DNA from: Burkholderiales bacterium PBB2
GTDB taxonomy: Bacteria > Pseudomonadota > Gammaproteobacteria > Burkholderiales > Burkholderiaceae_C
DNA: 64,000 nucleotides
Reading direction: 5' to 3'
Assembly: GCA_002255955.1 (NCBI GenBank)
Contig: NKIM01000003.1
Span: 1 to 64,000, forward strand
Under the pieces are notes generated by a model. The model did not search any database. It was not told the origin of the DNA and was given only the letters and a program-made list of their open reading frames with translations. A program made the translations under genes and the position numbers. The number at the start of each line of letters is the position of its first letter. The first letter of the stretch is position 1. This document shows, in pieces, positions 17,492 through 26,952 of the stretch.

Positions 17492-18703
17492 ATGAAAATC
17501 ATCGACGCCATCCTCCACGACGCGGCCAGCATCGCGGCCATTCGCAAAGACATCCACGCCCACCCTGAGCTGTGCTTTGAAGAAGTGCGCACGGCCGACG
17601 TGGTGGCGCAGCAACTGATCGATTGGGGCATCCCAGTGCACCGAGGCATGGGCACCACCGGCGTGGTGGGCATCGTGCACGGCCGCGATGGCGGGGCCTG
17701 CGGACGCGGCATCGGGCTGCGTGCCGACATGGACGCGCTGCCCATGCAGGAGTTCAACACTTTTGCCCACGCCAGCCAGCACCACGGCAAGATGCACGCC
17801 TGCGGCCACGACGGCCACACCGCCATGCTGCTGGCTGCAGCCAAACATTTTTCCAAACACCGCGACTTTGACGGCACCGTTTACCTGATCTTCCAGCCTG
17901 CCGAAGAAGGCGGTGGCGGCGCCCGCGAGATGATGAAAGACGGCCTGTTTGACAAGTTCCCGATGCAAGCCGTTTTTGGCATGCACAACTGGCCCGGCGC
18001 CGAGGTCGGCACCTTTGCGGTCAGCGCGGGCCCGGTCATGGCCTCCAGCAACGAATTCAAAATCACCATCCGCGGCAAAGGCAGCCATGCGGCCTTGCCG
18101 CACAACGGCATCGACCCTGTGCCGATCGCCTGCCAAATGGTGCAAGGGTTCCAGACCATCATCACCCGCAACAAAAAGCCGGTGGACGCTGGCGTGATCT
18201 CGGTGACCATGATCCATGCAGGCGAAGCCACCAACGTGGTGCCGGATTCGTGCGAGCTGCAAGGCACGGTGCGCACCTTCAGCTTGGAAGTGCTCGACCT
18301 GATCGAGTCGCGCATGAAGCAAGTGGCCGAGTCGATTTGCGCCGCCTTTGATGCGCAGTGCGAGTTTGAATTCGACCGCAACTACCCGCCCACCATCAAC
18401 AGCGAAACCGAAGCCCAGTTTGCACGCAAGGTCATGGCCGGCATCGTGGGTGAGGCCAACGTGCTGGTGCAAGAGCCCACCATGGGGGCGGAAGATTTCT
18501 CCTACATGCTGCAGGCCAAACCCGGGGCCTATGTGTTCATCTCGAATGGGGATGGCGCGCACCGCGAGATGGGGCACGGCGGCGGCCCTTGCACCTTGCA
18601 CAACCCCAGCTACGACTTCAACGACGAGCTGATCCCCTTGGGGGGCACCTACTGGGTCGAGCTGGCCACGCAGTGGCTGGCCGCACCCACGCAAAAGGCA
18701 TGA
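17492..18703 (+). CDS. M20D family amidohydrolase (hippurate hydrolase / aminoacylase type)
   Basis: A 403-residue metallopeptidase-family amidohydrolase. Metal and catalytic residues are visible in MHACGHDGHTAMLL, FQPAEEGGGGAREMMKDGLF, FGMHNWPGAEVG, the dimerisation domain with GSHAALPHNGIDPV, and MGAEDFSYML. This matches HipO/amaA-like enzymes that hydrolyse N-acyl amino acids. The ATG at 17492 is preceded by GTG codons at 17486 and 17489 that could also initiate. It is divergent from the molybdopterin oxidoreductase, and its stop overlaps the next start by ATGA (18700-18703). The substrate is not determinable. Confidence 0.9.
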   Translation: MKIIDAILHDAASIAAIRKDIHAHPELCFEEVRTADVVAQQLIDWGIPVHRGMGTTGVVGIVHGRDGGACGRGIGLRADMDALPMQEFNTFAHASQHHGKMHACGHDGHTAMLLAAAKHFSKHRDFDGTVYLIFQPAEEGGGGAREMMKDGLFDKFPMQAVFGMHNWPGAEVGTFAVSAGPVMASSNEFKITIRGKGSHAALPHNGIDPVPIACQMVQGFQTIITRNKKPVDAGVISVTMIHAGEATNVVPDSCELQGTVRTFSLEVLDLIESRMKQVAESICAAFDAQCEFEFDRNYPPTINSETEAQFARKVMAGIVGEANVLVQEPTMGAEDFSYMLQAKPGAYVFISNGDGAHREMGHGGGPCTLHNPSYDFNDELIPLGGTYWVELATQWLAAPTQKA

Positions 18704-19665
18704 CCGTGACACGACGCATTCTGGTTTTGGGCGGCACTGGCTTTGTGGGCCGGCAAGTGTGTGAGCAATTGGCCCGTTTGGGCTGGCGCGTGACCGTGCC
18801 CACACGCCGCGCCGTGAAGGCCGCCGCCATCCAGAATTTACCCGGGCTCACGGTGATCGAGGCCTCGGTGCACAGCGATGCCGATCTGGCCCGACTGATG
18901 CCCGGCCACGATGCGGTGGTCCATTTGGTGGCGGTGTTGCATGGCGACGACCAGCGTTTTGAACAGGTGCACGTGGATCTGCCCAAGCGCATCGCCCTGG
19001 CCATGCAACAAGCGGGCGTCCGCCGATTGGTCCACATCAGCGCCCTGGGGGCCGATGCCCAGGGGCCCTCGATGTACCAACGCAGCAAAGCGCGGGGTGA
19101 ACAAGCCTTGCAACAGGCGGGCCTGGACCTGACCGTCTTGCGCCCCAGCGTGATCTTTGGCGCTGAAGACCGCTTTCTCAACCTCTTTGCCGATTTGCAG
19201 GCGATCGCGCCCTTCATGCCGCTGGCGGGTGCGAACACCCCGTTCCAGCCCGTGTGGGTGGGCGACGTGGCCCGTGCGGTGGTGCGGTGCTTGCAAGATG
19301 AGCGAACCACTGGGCAGGTCTACGAGCTGGCCGGCCCCGATGTGATGACGCTGGGCGAGTTGGTTCACAAATCAGGTCAATGGGCCGGTGTGCGCGGCGG
19401 CCTTGGCCGCCGTGTTGTGCCCTTGCCGCATGGGGTGGGCTACCTGCAAGCCCTGTTGATGGAGCAGTTGCCTGGCGAGCCATTGATGAGCCGCGACAAC
19501 CTCGCCTCGATGCAAGTGCCCAACACGGCCTCAGGCAACTTGCCGGGCTTGCAAGCGCTGGGCATCACGGCCAGCAGTGCCGCTGGTGTGGCCCCCACTT
19601 ATTTGGGCCACAAAGGCCCACGCAGCCGCTTGGATGGCTGGCGGGCCCGCAGCGACCGGCGCTGA
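18700..19665 (+). CDS. Complex I NDUFA9-like NAD(P)-binding protein
   Basis: A 321-residue atypical short-chain dehydrogenase/reductase with the glycine motif ILVLGGTGFVGRQV (residues 7-20), HLVAVLHGD, HISALGADAQGPSMYQRSKARGEQAL (active-site-like Tyr/Lys pair), and LTVLRPSVIFGAEDRFLN. This pattern matches the NDUFA9/YwnB-like group commonly annotated as complex I NDUFA9 subunit family in betaproteobacteria. The function in bacteria is unsettled; quinone or lipid-related chemistry is possible. It is translationally coupled to the M20 gene and convergent with msrQ, 24 bases away. Confidence 0.85.
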   Translation: MTVTRRILVLGGTGFVGRQVCEQLARLGWRVTVPTRRAVKAAAIQNLPGLTVIEASVHSDADLARLMPGHDAVVHLVAVLHGDDQRFEQVHVDLPKRIALAMQQAGVRRLVHISALGADAQGPSMYQRSKARGEQALQQAGLDLTVLRPSVIFGAEDRFLNLFADLQAIAPFMPLAGANTPFQPVWVGDVARAVVRCLQDERTTGQVYELAGPDVMTLGELVHKSGQWAGVRGGLGRRVVPLPHGVGYLQALLMEQLPGEPLMSRDNLASMQVPNTASGNLPGLQALGITASSAAGVAPTYLGHKGPRSRLDGWRARSDRR

Positions 19666-19689
19666 TCAACGCACCTGCCTGCGCACCGA

Positions 19690-20298
19690 TCAACGCGCAG
19701 GGGTTCGCCAACGGCGATGCCCTCGCCAAGCCAGCAAACTGCCCAAAATCAAGGCGTAGACGATCACCTCGTTGAAATTGCTTTTGGGGGCGCGCATCCA
19801 CCAAAAGTGCAGAACCGCCATGGCAGCGACCGCGTAAACCACCCGGTGCAAAGCACGCCAACGCGCCCCCCCCAACCAACGCACGGCGCGGTTGAAAGAC
19901 GTTGCCGCCATCACGCTCAGCAGCAACCAAGCGCCCACGCCCACCCAGATGAACGGGCGCTTGAACACGTCCTTGACGATCTCTGGCCAGTCCAGCCCCA
20001 TGTCAAACACCAGGTAACAGCTCAGGTGCAGGCAGGCGTACAGGTACGTGAGCAAGCCCACCATGCGGCGAAAGCGCGCCAACTCGGGCCAGCCCCACTG
20101 CACGCGCAGCGGCGTGATGGCCAAGCCCAGACACAGGCCCCGCAGTGTCCAGTCGCCCGTCGCGCGGATCAGGAACTCGGCCGGATTGGGCCCCAAGCCA
20201 TCGTTGGCCATCAGCCACAGCAAATACGCCAAAGGCCACAAGCCGATGCACAACACCGACCACCACGCACCGCGCGTGAGGAGAACCTTGCGCCCCAT
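19690..20298 (-). CDS. msrQ: Methionine sulfoxide reductase heme-binding subunit MsrQ (first copy)
   Basis: A 202-residue inner-membrane cytochrome b of the ferric-reductase-like family that passes electrons to periplasmic MsrP. Features are LGPNPAEFLIRATGDWTLRGLCLGLAITPLR, heme-ligand histidines in YACLHLSCYL and LHRVVYAVAAMAVLHFWW, and about five or six hydrophobic segments. The start at 20298 (MGRKVLLTRG) lies nine bases after the msrP stop; an upstream extension overlaps msrP and is unlikely. A homologous second copy is at 46003-46629. Confidence 0.93.
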   Translation of the reverse strand: MGRKVLLTRGAWWSVLCIGLWPLAYLLWLMANDGLGPNPAEFLIRATGDWTLRGLCLGLAITPLRVQWGWPELARFRRMVGLLTYLYACLHLSCYLVFDMGLDWPEIVKDVFKRPFIWVGVGAWLLLSVMAATSFNRAVRWLGGARWRALHRVVYAVAAMAVLHFWWMRAPKSNFNEVIVYALILGSLLAWRGHRRWRTPAR

Positions 20299-20306
20299 GG
20301 TCAATT

Positions 20307-21299
20307 TCAGAAGTCTTTCTTCAAGTCCATGCCGGCGTACAGCTGCCACACCTGGGCTTCGTAGCCGTTGAACATCAAGGTTTTGCGCTTTTTGGCCAGC
20401 AAGCCGTCTTCACCAATGCGGCGCTCGGTGGCCTGGCTCCAACGGGGGTGGTCCACCAGCGGATTCACGTTGGAATAAAAGCCGTATTCCTGTTGCGCGG
20501 CCTTGGTCCAAGACGATGTGGGCTGCTTGTCCACAAAGCGGATCTTGACCAAGCTCTTGGCACTTTTGAAGCCGTATTTCCAGGGCACCACCAAACGCAA
20601 GGGCGCACCGTTTTGTTTGGGCATGACTTCGCCGTACATGCCAAAGGCCAACAGGCTCAAGGGGTGCATGGCTTCGTCCAGGCGAAGCCCCTCCACATAG
20701 GGCCAGTCGAGCACACCCGAGCGCACGCCGGGCATGGTCTTTTCGTCGGCCTGGGTGTAGAACTCGACAAACTTGGCACCGGGCATCGGCTCCACACGGC
20801 GAATCAACTCGGCCAGCGAATAACCCACCCAAGGGATCACCATGGACCAGCCTTCGACGCAGCGCAGACGGTAAATGCGCTCTTCCATGGCGCCCCATTT
20901 CATGAGGTCCTCCAAGTGGTAGCGACCAGGCTTTTTGACCAAGCCCTCGATCTCCACGCGCCAAGGATCGGTCTTCAAGGTGTGCGCTCGGCGCGCCGGG
21001 TCGGACTTGTCGGTGCCAAACTCGTAGAAATTGTTGTACGTGGTGGCGTCTTTGTAGGGCGTGGTTTTGTCCATCACCACAGCACCCGCGATCGTGGAGG
21101 GCACAGCGTTCAGCGCAGGCAACACGCCCGGGCGCAAGGTTTGCGCCATCGCCTCCGACCCCATCCATGCGGCGCCCCAGCCTGCCGCATGGGCGGCAGC
21201 ACCGCGCATCAGGTCTCGGCGAGACAGGTATGCTTGTTCAGGGGTGATCTCGCTGCTGAGGGGGTGCACAAAGCCGTTTTCTTTCGAACGAATCCACAT
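20307..21299 (-). CDS. msrP: Methionine sulfoxide reductase catalytic subunit MsrP (first copy)
   Basis: A periplasmic molybdoenzyme of the sulfite-oxidase fold that repairs protein methionine sulfoxide. The 330-residue precursor has a Tat signal with twin arginines (LSRRDLMRG, Arg27-Arg28), then [14 protein letters not shown], the molybdenum-ligand Cys147 in [17 protein letters not shown], and [20 protein letters not shown] motifs. ATG at 21299 ([10 protein letters not shown]) is preferred over 21332. It forms an operon with msrQ. It is clearly homologous to, but well diverged from, the second copy at 44993-45991. Confidence 0.95.
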   Translation of the reverse strand: MWIRSKENGFVHPLSSEITPEQAYLSRRDLMRGAAAHAAGWGAAWMGSEAMAQTLRPGVLPALNAVPSTIAGAVVMDKTTPYKDATTYNNFYEFGTDKSDPARRAHTLKTDPWRVEIEGLVKKPGRYHLEDLMKWGAMEERIYRLRCVEGWSMVIPWVGYSLAELIRRVEPMPGAKFVEFYTQADEKTMPGVRSGVLDWPYVEGLRLDEAMHPLSLLAFGMYGEVMPKQNGAPLRLVVPWKYGFKSAKSLVKIRFVDKQPTSSWTKAAQQEYGFYSNVNPLVDHPRWSQATERRIGEDGLLAKKRKTLMFNGYEAQVWQLYAGMDLKKDF

Positions 21300-21388
21300 G
21301 AATACTTTCCTTTGCCAAAGAATGTGTCTCATCCATTGTGACCGCTTGTCAAAGCCCGTGCAGCCGTTCAGGCGCTAAGATTTCGGCC

Positions 21389-22867
21389 ATGCACCCCGCT
21401 CATGAACTCCTGGCCATGCTCATTTTGGCCCTGCACATTGTCTTGCCTGTGGGCACTTGGGCGATGCTCGAAGGCTACCGCGATGGACCGGCCCGCATCT
21501 GGTTGGCGGGCATTGCCTGTTACTGCGCTGGGGCCATGTTGGCCGCGCTCAACACCATGTCCTACAGCGATGCCAAGTTCATCGCCTTGGCGATTTTTTA
21601 TCTGGCTTCGATTTTGTTGATGCTCGAAGCGTTGATGCGCGACCTCCATGACACACAGCGCAGCCCATGGGTCTTGGCGCTTGCGCTGCCCATCGGGGGC
21701 CTGTATTTTGGGGTGATCGCTTACATGGGGCTGTTTGCCACCACGGGGCTGATGAGCGTTTCCGCCATGTTCAGTGTGTTCGGATTCATGGCGATTGGGT
21801 TGACCGCGCAGTTGATCCGTCGCCACCAAAGCCGCAGCATGCTGCTGATCACTTTGGCTCTGATCTTGATGACCTCGGGCCATGTGCTGCGCCTGGGCAT
21901 GATGGCTTGGGGGGCCCCACCAGCCGATTTCCAAGTGGCCGCGTTCACCTGGAACAGCAATTACCTGGTCATGACCACTGTGATGACCATGATCTTGATA
22001 TCGTTTGGCTATTGGGGTTATGTGCTCGACAAGATGCACCTCAAGAATCAGCGCGCAAAGGCCCAACAAATGGCGGCCGAAATGATGGCTCAAGAATCGC
22101 AAGCCTTGATCAAGGAGCGCGACCAATTGCTGATGCTCAATGCCCGGGTGTCGGCCATCAGCAGCCTGTCGTCTTTTTCGGCCATGCTGGTGCACGACAT
22201 CAGCCAGCCTCTGCAGGCCATGGAGTTGGGACTTTATGGTTTGAAGGCCCAAGCCAAGCAAGCCGATCCTGAACAGCTGCAAAGCAGCATCACGGAGCTG
22301 CAACTGTTGTCCACCAAAGCCGGTGAAATGGTGAGCCATTTGCGCCAATTGATGGGCCGAGGCCAGGAGCAGGTCAGCCCCATCCAACCCGATCAAGCCT
22401 TGCAGGCGATTTTGCCCATCTTGCAAGGCGAAGCCATGCAACGTGGCATCACCCTGAGCTACCGGGCCCATCTGCCCGACAAGCCTTGGGTGATGTCCAA
22501 CGCCGTGATGCTGCAACGCATCGTCTTCAACACCGTGGGCAATGCTTTGGATGCTCTGCAAGCGCACACTGAGGTGCCCAGATCCATCCACATCGATTTG
22601 CATGGCCAAGTCCATGGCCACATTCCGGGCTTGGTGGTACAGATCCAGGACAACGGCCCCGGGTTCGAGGCCTCGGTGCTGTCACAGCTGAACCAGCCCA
22701 TTCAAACAAGCAAACCCAATGGCCTGGGTTTGAGTTTGCTGCTCATGCAAAGCATGGTGCGGATGTGGGGCGGCCACACGCGCATTGGTAACCGGCCGCC
22801 AGGAGAGGCCAAGGGCGCTCTGATTCAGATTTGGCTTCGTTCGGCCAATGGTGAAAAATCAATTTAA
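21389..22867 (+). CDS. Membrane sensor histidine kinase
   Basis: A 492-residue two-component sensor. Residues 1-215 hold about seven membrane helices with little periplasmic sequence, like 7TM sensor modules. A coiled coil (about 215-255) leads to the dimerisation/H-box (MLVHDISQPLQ, His269), followed by the ATPase domain with N box (VFNTVGNALDAL), G1 (QDNGPGFEAS) and G2 (NGLGLSLLLMQSMVRMWGG). The signal is unknown. It is divergent from msrP, 89 bases away, and 33 bases upstream of a stand-alone receiver gene, with which it presumably pairs. Start at MHPAHELLAM (21389). Confidence 0.88.
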   Translation: MHPAHELLAMLILALHIVLPVGTWAMLEGYRDGPARIWLAGIACYCAGAMLAALNTMSYSDAKFIALAIFYLASILLMLEALMRDLHDTQRSPWVLALALPIGGLYFGVIAYMGLFATTGLMSVSAMFSVFGFMAIGLTAQLIRRHQSRSMLLITLALILMTSGHVLRLGMMAWGAPPADFQVAAFTWNSNYLVMTTVMTMILISFGYWGYVLDKMHLKNQRAKAQQMAAEMMAQESQALIKERDQLLMLNARVSAISSLSSFSAMLVHDISQPLQAMELGLYGLKAQAKQADPEQLQSSITELQLLSTKAGEMVSHLRQLMGRGQEQVSPIQPDQALQAILPILQGEAMQRGITLSYRAHLPDKPWVMSNAVMLQRIVFNTVGNALDALQAHTEVPRSIHIDLHGQVHGHIPGLVVQIQDNGPGFEASVLSQLNQPIQTSKPNGLGLSLLLMQSMVRMWGGHTRIGNRPPGEAKGALIQIWLRSANGEKSI

Positions 22868-22900
22868 AATTCAATTTTGTGATTTTTACCAATTTAATCC

Positions 22901-23275
22901 GTGAATCCTCCCGCAGTCATTGATGTCATCGACGACAACCCGGACATCCGCCGCATGTTGAGTTTGGTGCTCAAAGCAAATGGTTTCGAGGTCAAAACCC
23001 ACGAAAGTGCGCTCGCTTTCTTGGCCACTGAGCGAACACCCGAGCCGCGTTTGTTGATTTTGGATGTGCGCATGCCCGGCATGACAGGCTTGGAGCTGCA
23101 CCGTCAGCTGCTGGCCCTGGGGGAAAACCACCCCGTGATTTTCATGAGCGGCGAATGCCAGCCGCACGAAAGCGCGGTGGCCGAGTCCTCGGCCCCTGTG
23201 GCTTTTTTATGGAAACCCTTTGGCACCCAGCAGTTGTTGGAAGCCATCGAAAAAGGCATGGCAAGGCTGACCTGA
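22901..23275 (+). CDS. Stand-alone response-regulator receiver protein
   Basis: A 124-residue protein consisting only of a receiver domain: acidic pair in IDVIDDNPDIRR, phosphoacceptor Asp55 in LLILDVRMPGMTG, switch Ser83 in VIFMSGE and Lys105 in FLWKPFG. The sequence is FixJ-like, but no DNA-binding or enzymatic output domain follows. The start codon is GTG. It is the second gene after the histidine kinase and ends at a strong terminator. How the signal is delivered is not evident; transfer to another protein or CheY-like binding is possible. Confidence 0.88.
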   Translation: MNPPAVIDVIDDNPDIRRMLSLVLKANGFEVKTHESALAFLATERTPEPRLLILDVRMPGMTGLELHRQLLALGENHPVIFMSGECQPHESAVAESSAPVAFLWKPFGTQQLLEAIEKGMARLT

Positions 23276-23303
23276 GCTGCCCGGGCAAGATCGCAGCAGC
23301 AAG

Positions 23304-23344
23304 CCCCCACAAAAAACCCCGCTGTGCGGGGTTTTTTGTGGGGG
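23304..23344. terminator. Long bidirectional terminator between receiver gene and ccsB
   Basis: A perfect 19-base stem (23304-23322 with 23326-23344) with a three-base TGT loop. The inner arms are ACCCCGC/GCGGGGT, flanked by A6 and T6 tracts, so a U-run is present on either strand. It separates convergent genes. Confidence 0.9.
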
Positions 23345-23356
23345 CCGCTGACGCGT

Positions 23357-24673
23357 TCACAGCGTGCCGTAACTGTGCAAGCCGCTCAGGAACATGTTCA
23401 CCCCCAAGAAAGCAAAGGTGGTCACCGCCAAGCCCGCCAGCGCCCACCAAGCGGCCACGGTGCCGCGCAAGCCCTTCATGAGGCGCATGTGCAGCCAAGC
23501 GGCGTAATTGAGCCACACGATCAAGGCCCAGGTTTCCTTGGGGTCCCAGCTCCAGTAGCCGCCCCAGGCCTCGGCCGCCCACAAAGCCCCCAACACGGTG
23601 GCGATCGTGAAGAAGGCGAAGCCCACCGCGATGGACTTGTACATCACATCGTCGAGCACTTCGAGCGAGGGCAAACGCTCGGCAATGCGCCGACGTGCGG
23701 CCAAAATGCCCGCCGTGATCAGGACCGACACGGCGGCATAACCCAGCCAGTAGCTGCTGCCGGACTCGGCCACCGCACGCACCCTGAAAGCGATGGGCAC
23801 AAAGCACATGGCCACGCCCAGCAGCCAGATCGGGGTCAGCTTGTGCCAGCGGGTTTCATTGGCTTGCTGCTTGATCAGGTAGGCAAACGCCACCATCGCG
23901 GCCAATGCAAAGGTGCCGTAGCCAATGAAGTTGGCGGGCACATGCAACTTCATCCACCAGCTTTTGAGGGCCGGCACCAAGGGCTGGATGGCGTGCGCCT
24001 CACGCACCAAGGTGTACCAAAGCAAAAAGCCCACGGCCGCACTGACCACCAACATCACGAAGGCGCCCATGGCACGGGTTTTGTAGTGGTCTTCGTAGTA
24101 CAGGTAAAAGCCCGTCGTCATCCAGCAAAACATGACGAACACTTCGTACAAGTTGCTCACTGGGATGTGGCCCACGTCGGGTCCAATCAGATAGCTTTCG
24201 TACCAGCGCACCATGGTGCCGATCAGCGCCAGCGCCACGCCCACCCAAGCCATGCGCGAACCCAGCGACTCCATCTGGTCGCCCTGGCCTGGCAAGAGCA
24301 GGCCGGCCGCATAAAAAATGGTGCTGATGAAAAACACCATGCTCATCCACAAAATGGCCGACTGGCTGGACAGGAAATACTTGAGCCAAAACACCTGCTC
24401 GGCCCGCGCCAGATCACCTTGGTAGGAATAAATGGCCAGCAAGGACAAGGCGGCGACCACCAGCATCAATGTGCGGGTCGATCGCCAAAACCAGGCCAGG
24501 GCCACGGCAGCGGGCACGCTGGCCACCAAAATGCCTTGTTCGTAAACGTCCATCGCCTGGCTGTAGCGGGCAAAGGCCCACGCCATGCCCAGCACGGCCA
24601 ACAGGGCAAAGCCCCAATCGGCCCAGCTGCGCTTGGCAAAATACCCGGGGTTCAAAGTCACAGTGGAGGTCAT
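23357..24673 (-). CDS. ccsB: Cytochrome c biogenesis protein CcsB (CcsA family, first copy)
   Basis: The heme-handling integral membrane subunit of System II cytochrome c maturation. The 438-residue polytopic protein contains the WWD heme motif WGGYWSWDPKETWALIVWLNYAAWLH near the C-terminus and conserved histidines in EAHAIQPLVPALKSWWMKLHVPANFIGYG and AAWLHMRLMKGLRG. Its start overlaps the resB stop by ATGA (24670-24673). It works with ResB to attach heme to CXXCH apocytochromes such as the neighbouring cytochrome c4. A second copy is at 42624-44006. Confidence 0.95.
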   Translation of the reverse strand: MTSTVTLNPGYFAKRSWADWGFALLAVLGMAWAFARYSQAMDVYEQGILVASVPAAVALAWFWRSTRTLMLVVAALSLLAIYSYQGDLARAEQVFWLKYFLSSQSAILWMSMVFFISTIFYAAGLLLPGQGDQMESLGSRMAWVGVALALIGTMVRWYESYLIGPDVGHIPVSNLYEVFVMFCWMTTGFYLYYEDHYKTRAMGAFVMLVVSAAVGFLLWYTLVREAHAIQPLVPALKSWWMKLHVPANFIGYGTFALAAMVAFAYLIKQQANETRWHKLTPIWLLGVAMCFVPIAFRVRAVAESGSSYWLGYAAVSVLITAGILAARRRIAERLPSLEVLDDVMYKSIAVGFAFFTIATVLGALWAAEAWGGYWSWDPKETWALIVWLNYAAWLHMRLMKGLRGTVAAWWALAGLAVTTFAFLGVNMFLSGLHSYGTL

Positions 24674-26787
24674 GAAGTGCTCTCAGAGCGGCCCAGCAAT
24701 CGGGTCGCCAATTGGTCAAATTCTCGGTCAAGGTCCAGCGTCTGGCGGTTGGCCGACAAGGCCATTTGGGCGTGTGCGCCCTCACCCTTGGCAGACAACC
24801 AGACCCACAGGCGCCGCTCGCGCACATAGAGCATCGCAAAAACGCCCAAGATCAGGAAAAAGCAGCCCAGATAAACCACGTTTTTGCCGGGGGCTCTGGC
24901 CACCTGAAACACACTGGCCTGCACTTGCTGGAAGTCCTTGAGCAAGAACGTCATGGGTGCCGGGTAAAACGGTGCATCGCTGAGCGCCAGCACCGACTGG
25001 GACATGAAGCCCTGGATCTTGTCTTCAGGCAGCGGTTTGGCCTTGGCCTGTTCACGCGCGACCTTGTCGAGTTCGAGCAAAGCGCCGTTCAAGATGCGGA
25101 CAAACATCTCGCCAGCGCGGGCCCGTTCGGGCTCGGGGACGTTGCTTTCCAAAAAGTCCGACAGGGCCTGCAAGCCCGAAACTTGCTGCCCCTTGACCTT
25201 TTCCAGGCCCGCAAACAAGCCCAAAGCCCGCGCGGCCGAATCGGCCAACTGACGGCTCAGGTCCGGCCGCTTGGGGTCCACCGCCTTGAGGGCGTAACGC
25301 TGCACCGCGCGCTCACGCAGGGCGGCATCGTCCAAAGCGGCTCGCAAGCGAATGAACCCGGTCAGCTCCCCGTTTTCGTCAGCGGGCGGACGCAGGTAAC
25401 GGTAAGGCTCGCCTGGGTTCTCCCGCATGCCCAGCAAAAACACCGGCACGCCGTCGCCCGCGTCCACAGGCACCATGTAGTTGTTGTATTCGCGTGCTTG
25501 GCCAGCGGCATCGCGCAGCTTGTAACTCACGCTCGGCCCCACATTGCGCAGCTCTTTGGTTTCGCTGGTTTTGTGGCCCGCACCCATGCGCTGGTCGATG
25601 GCGCTGCGCAAGTCCACCTTGCGCACATCCACGGCCTGCCCGGTGCTGCCGGCCATGTTCTCGACGTTGATCACCCGCAGGCCGGTGAACTCCAGACGCA
25701 TCTTGTCTTTGCCGTTGCTCAGTTCGGTGCTGCTGCCAATGACGCCTTCGACCTCGAAAGGCACGGTGGCGGCCGACATGGGCACGGCCTGAAGTTTGAC
25801 GGTGGAGCCGCCATCGTCAAAGCTGGACTGGTAAATCTCAATGCCTTTGTAGCTGGCGGGGTGGTTGACTTCGACGCGGGCCTCTTGCTTGGCGCCGCTG
25901 GCATGGTCATGGATCACGATGTCGCTGGCAAACAGCTTGGGCATGCCAGTCGAGTAGTACTCGACGATGAACTTTTTCAGCTCGACCGAAAAGGGCAGCT
26001 CTTGCAGCAAGATGCCATCCGACTGGCTCAAGATGGCGGTGCGAGATGCCGTGTTTTCGGCCACCATCAAATTGCCGCGAAAGGCCGGGTTGCGTTCGGA
26101 CAGGCGGTGCTGCTCGGGCACATCGGCGATCAAACCCCCACCGTTGTAGATGGCTTTGCCGCCAAACCACATTTGGGCGCGCACCATCAAGTCGCCATCG
26201 AGCAAACCGCCCACACACACCAGCACAATGGCCGAGTGCGCCGCGATGTATCCGAGCTTGTTGGCTGCGCCTGTTTTGGCCGCGATCATCCAGCCTGGGC
26301 CCTGCGGCGTGTCGCGGGACTGCAGCTTGACCTTCCAGCCACCGGTGGCCAGCAATTGGCCCAGTCGGTGAGCCGCCGCTTCAGGCTTTTCGTTCAAAAC
26401 ACCTTCGGCTTTGTGGTGAAACGCCTTGAGGCTTTGCTCACGGATGTTTTCTTTGAAGGATTTCAGATCCGTCAAGATTTTGGGCGTGTTGCGGGCAATG
26501 CACAGGCTGGTGCTGGTGACCAAAAAAGCCAGGATCAATAAGAACCACCATGCGCTGTAGACCGAATGCAGCTTGAGAGTGGCAAACACCTCGGCCCAAA
26601 AAGGGCCAAACTGGTTGACGTAATTGCCGGCGGGTTCGTTTTGCTTGAGCACCGTGCCGATCACCGAGGCGATGCAAATGATGGTCAGCAGCGAGATGGC
26701 AAAACGCATCGACGACAACAGCTCCATCACGGCTTGCCAGCGAGGGGAGCCGCGTTCGGATTCGGGACGGGAAGAAACGGTCGTCAT
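24670..26787 (-). CDS. resB: Cytochrome c biogenesis protein ResB (Ccs1, first copy)
   Basis: The partner of CcsB in System II maturation. The protein (705 residues from the ATG at 26787) has N-terminal membrane helices with the signature LLSSMRFAISLLTIICIASVIGTVLKQNEP and NYVNQFGPFWAEVF. A large periplasmic domain (with SVSYKLRDAAGQAREYNNYM) and a C-terminal helix (VVYLGCFFLILGVFAMLYVRERRLWVWL) follow. ATG at 26808 is possible but less likely. It lies between cytochrome c4 and ccsB on the same strand. The homologue at 40357-42627 shares all landmarks but differs throughout. Confidence 0.95.
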   Translation of the reverse strand: MTTVSSRPESERGSPRWQAVMELLSSMRFAISLLTIICIASVIGTVLKQNEPAGNYVNQFGPFWAEVFATLKLHSVYSAWWFLLILAFLVTSTSLCIARNTPKILTDLKSFKENIREQSLKAFHHKAEGVLNEKPEAAAHRLGQLLATGGWKVKLQSRDTPQGPGWMIAAKTGAANKLGYIAAHSAIVLVCVGGLLDGDLMVRAQMWFGGKAIYNGGGLIADVPEQHRLSERNPAFRGNLMVAENTASRTAILSQSDGILLQELPFSVELKKFIVEYYSTGMPKLFASDIVIHDHASGAKQEARVEVNHPASYKGIEIYQSSFDDGGSTVKLQAVPMSAATVPFEVEGVIGSSTELSNGKDKMRLEFTGLRVINVENMAGSTGQAVDVRKVDLRSAIDQRMGAGHKTSETKELRNVGPSVSYKLRDAAGQAREYNNYMVPVDAGDGVPVFLLGMRENPGEPYRYLRPPADENGELTGFIRLRAALDDAALRERAVQRYALKAVDPKRPDLSRQLADSAARALGLFAGLEKVKGQQVSGLQALSDFLESNVPEPERARAGEMFVRILNGALLELDKVAREQAKAKPLPEDKIQGFMSQSVLALSDAPFYPAPMTFLLKDFQQVQASVFQVARAPGKNVVYLGCFFLILGVFAMLYVRERRLWVWLSAKGEGAHAQMALSANRQTLDLDREFDQLATRLLGRSESTS

Positions 26788-26833
26788 GGTGGCGCCAGAA
26801 ATAAACAAAACAAGACGAGGGCCAGAAACGACA

Positions 26834-26853
26834 AAGGCCGGAAAACCGGCCTT
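26834..26853 (-). terminator. Hairpin downstream of cytochrome c4
   Basis: Arms AAGGCCGG (26834-26841) and CCGGCCTT (26846-26853) with an AAAA loop lie in the 165-base gap between the cytochrome c4 stop and the resB start. There is only a weak T-rich tail on the minus strand. A second hairpin, CCTCAGGG/CCCTGAGG with a GCGA loop, lies at 26925-26944. These may partly uncouple abundant cytochrome transcript from resB-ccsB. Confidence 0.5.
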
Positions 26854-26952
26854 GTCAGTTCAAGTTCACAGCCGGGTGTCCGATTGTGACCGAGCCTCGC
26901 GCTGGAGGGCCAAAGGCCCCATCACCTCAGGGGCGACCCTGAGGCCATGCCA

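Noticed and set aside
17372..18805. Upstream extension of the molybdopterin oxidoreductase frame to 18,805
   Set aside because: It is antisense to the M20 amidohydrolase; the Fe-S motif begins just after the ATG at 17,371, so the extension is not coding.
24712..26541. A 609-codon frame antisense to resB
   Set aside because: Composition reflects the complement of resB; no domain is recognisable and resB is certain.
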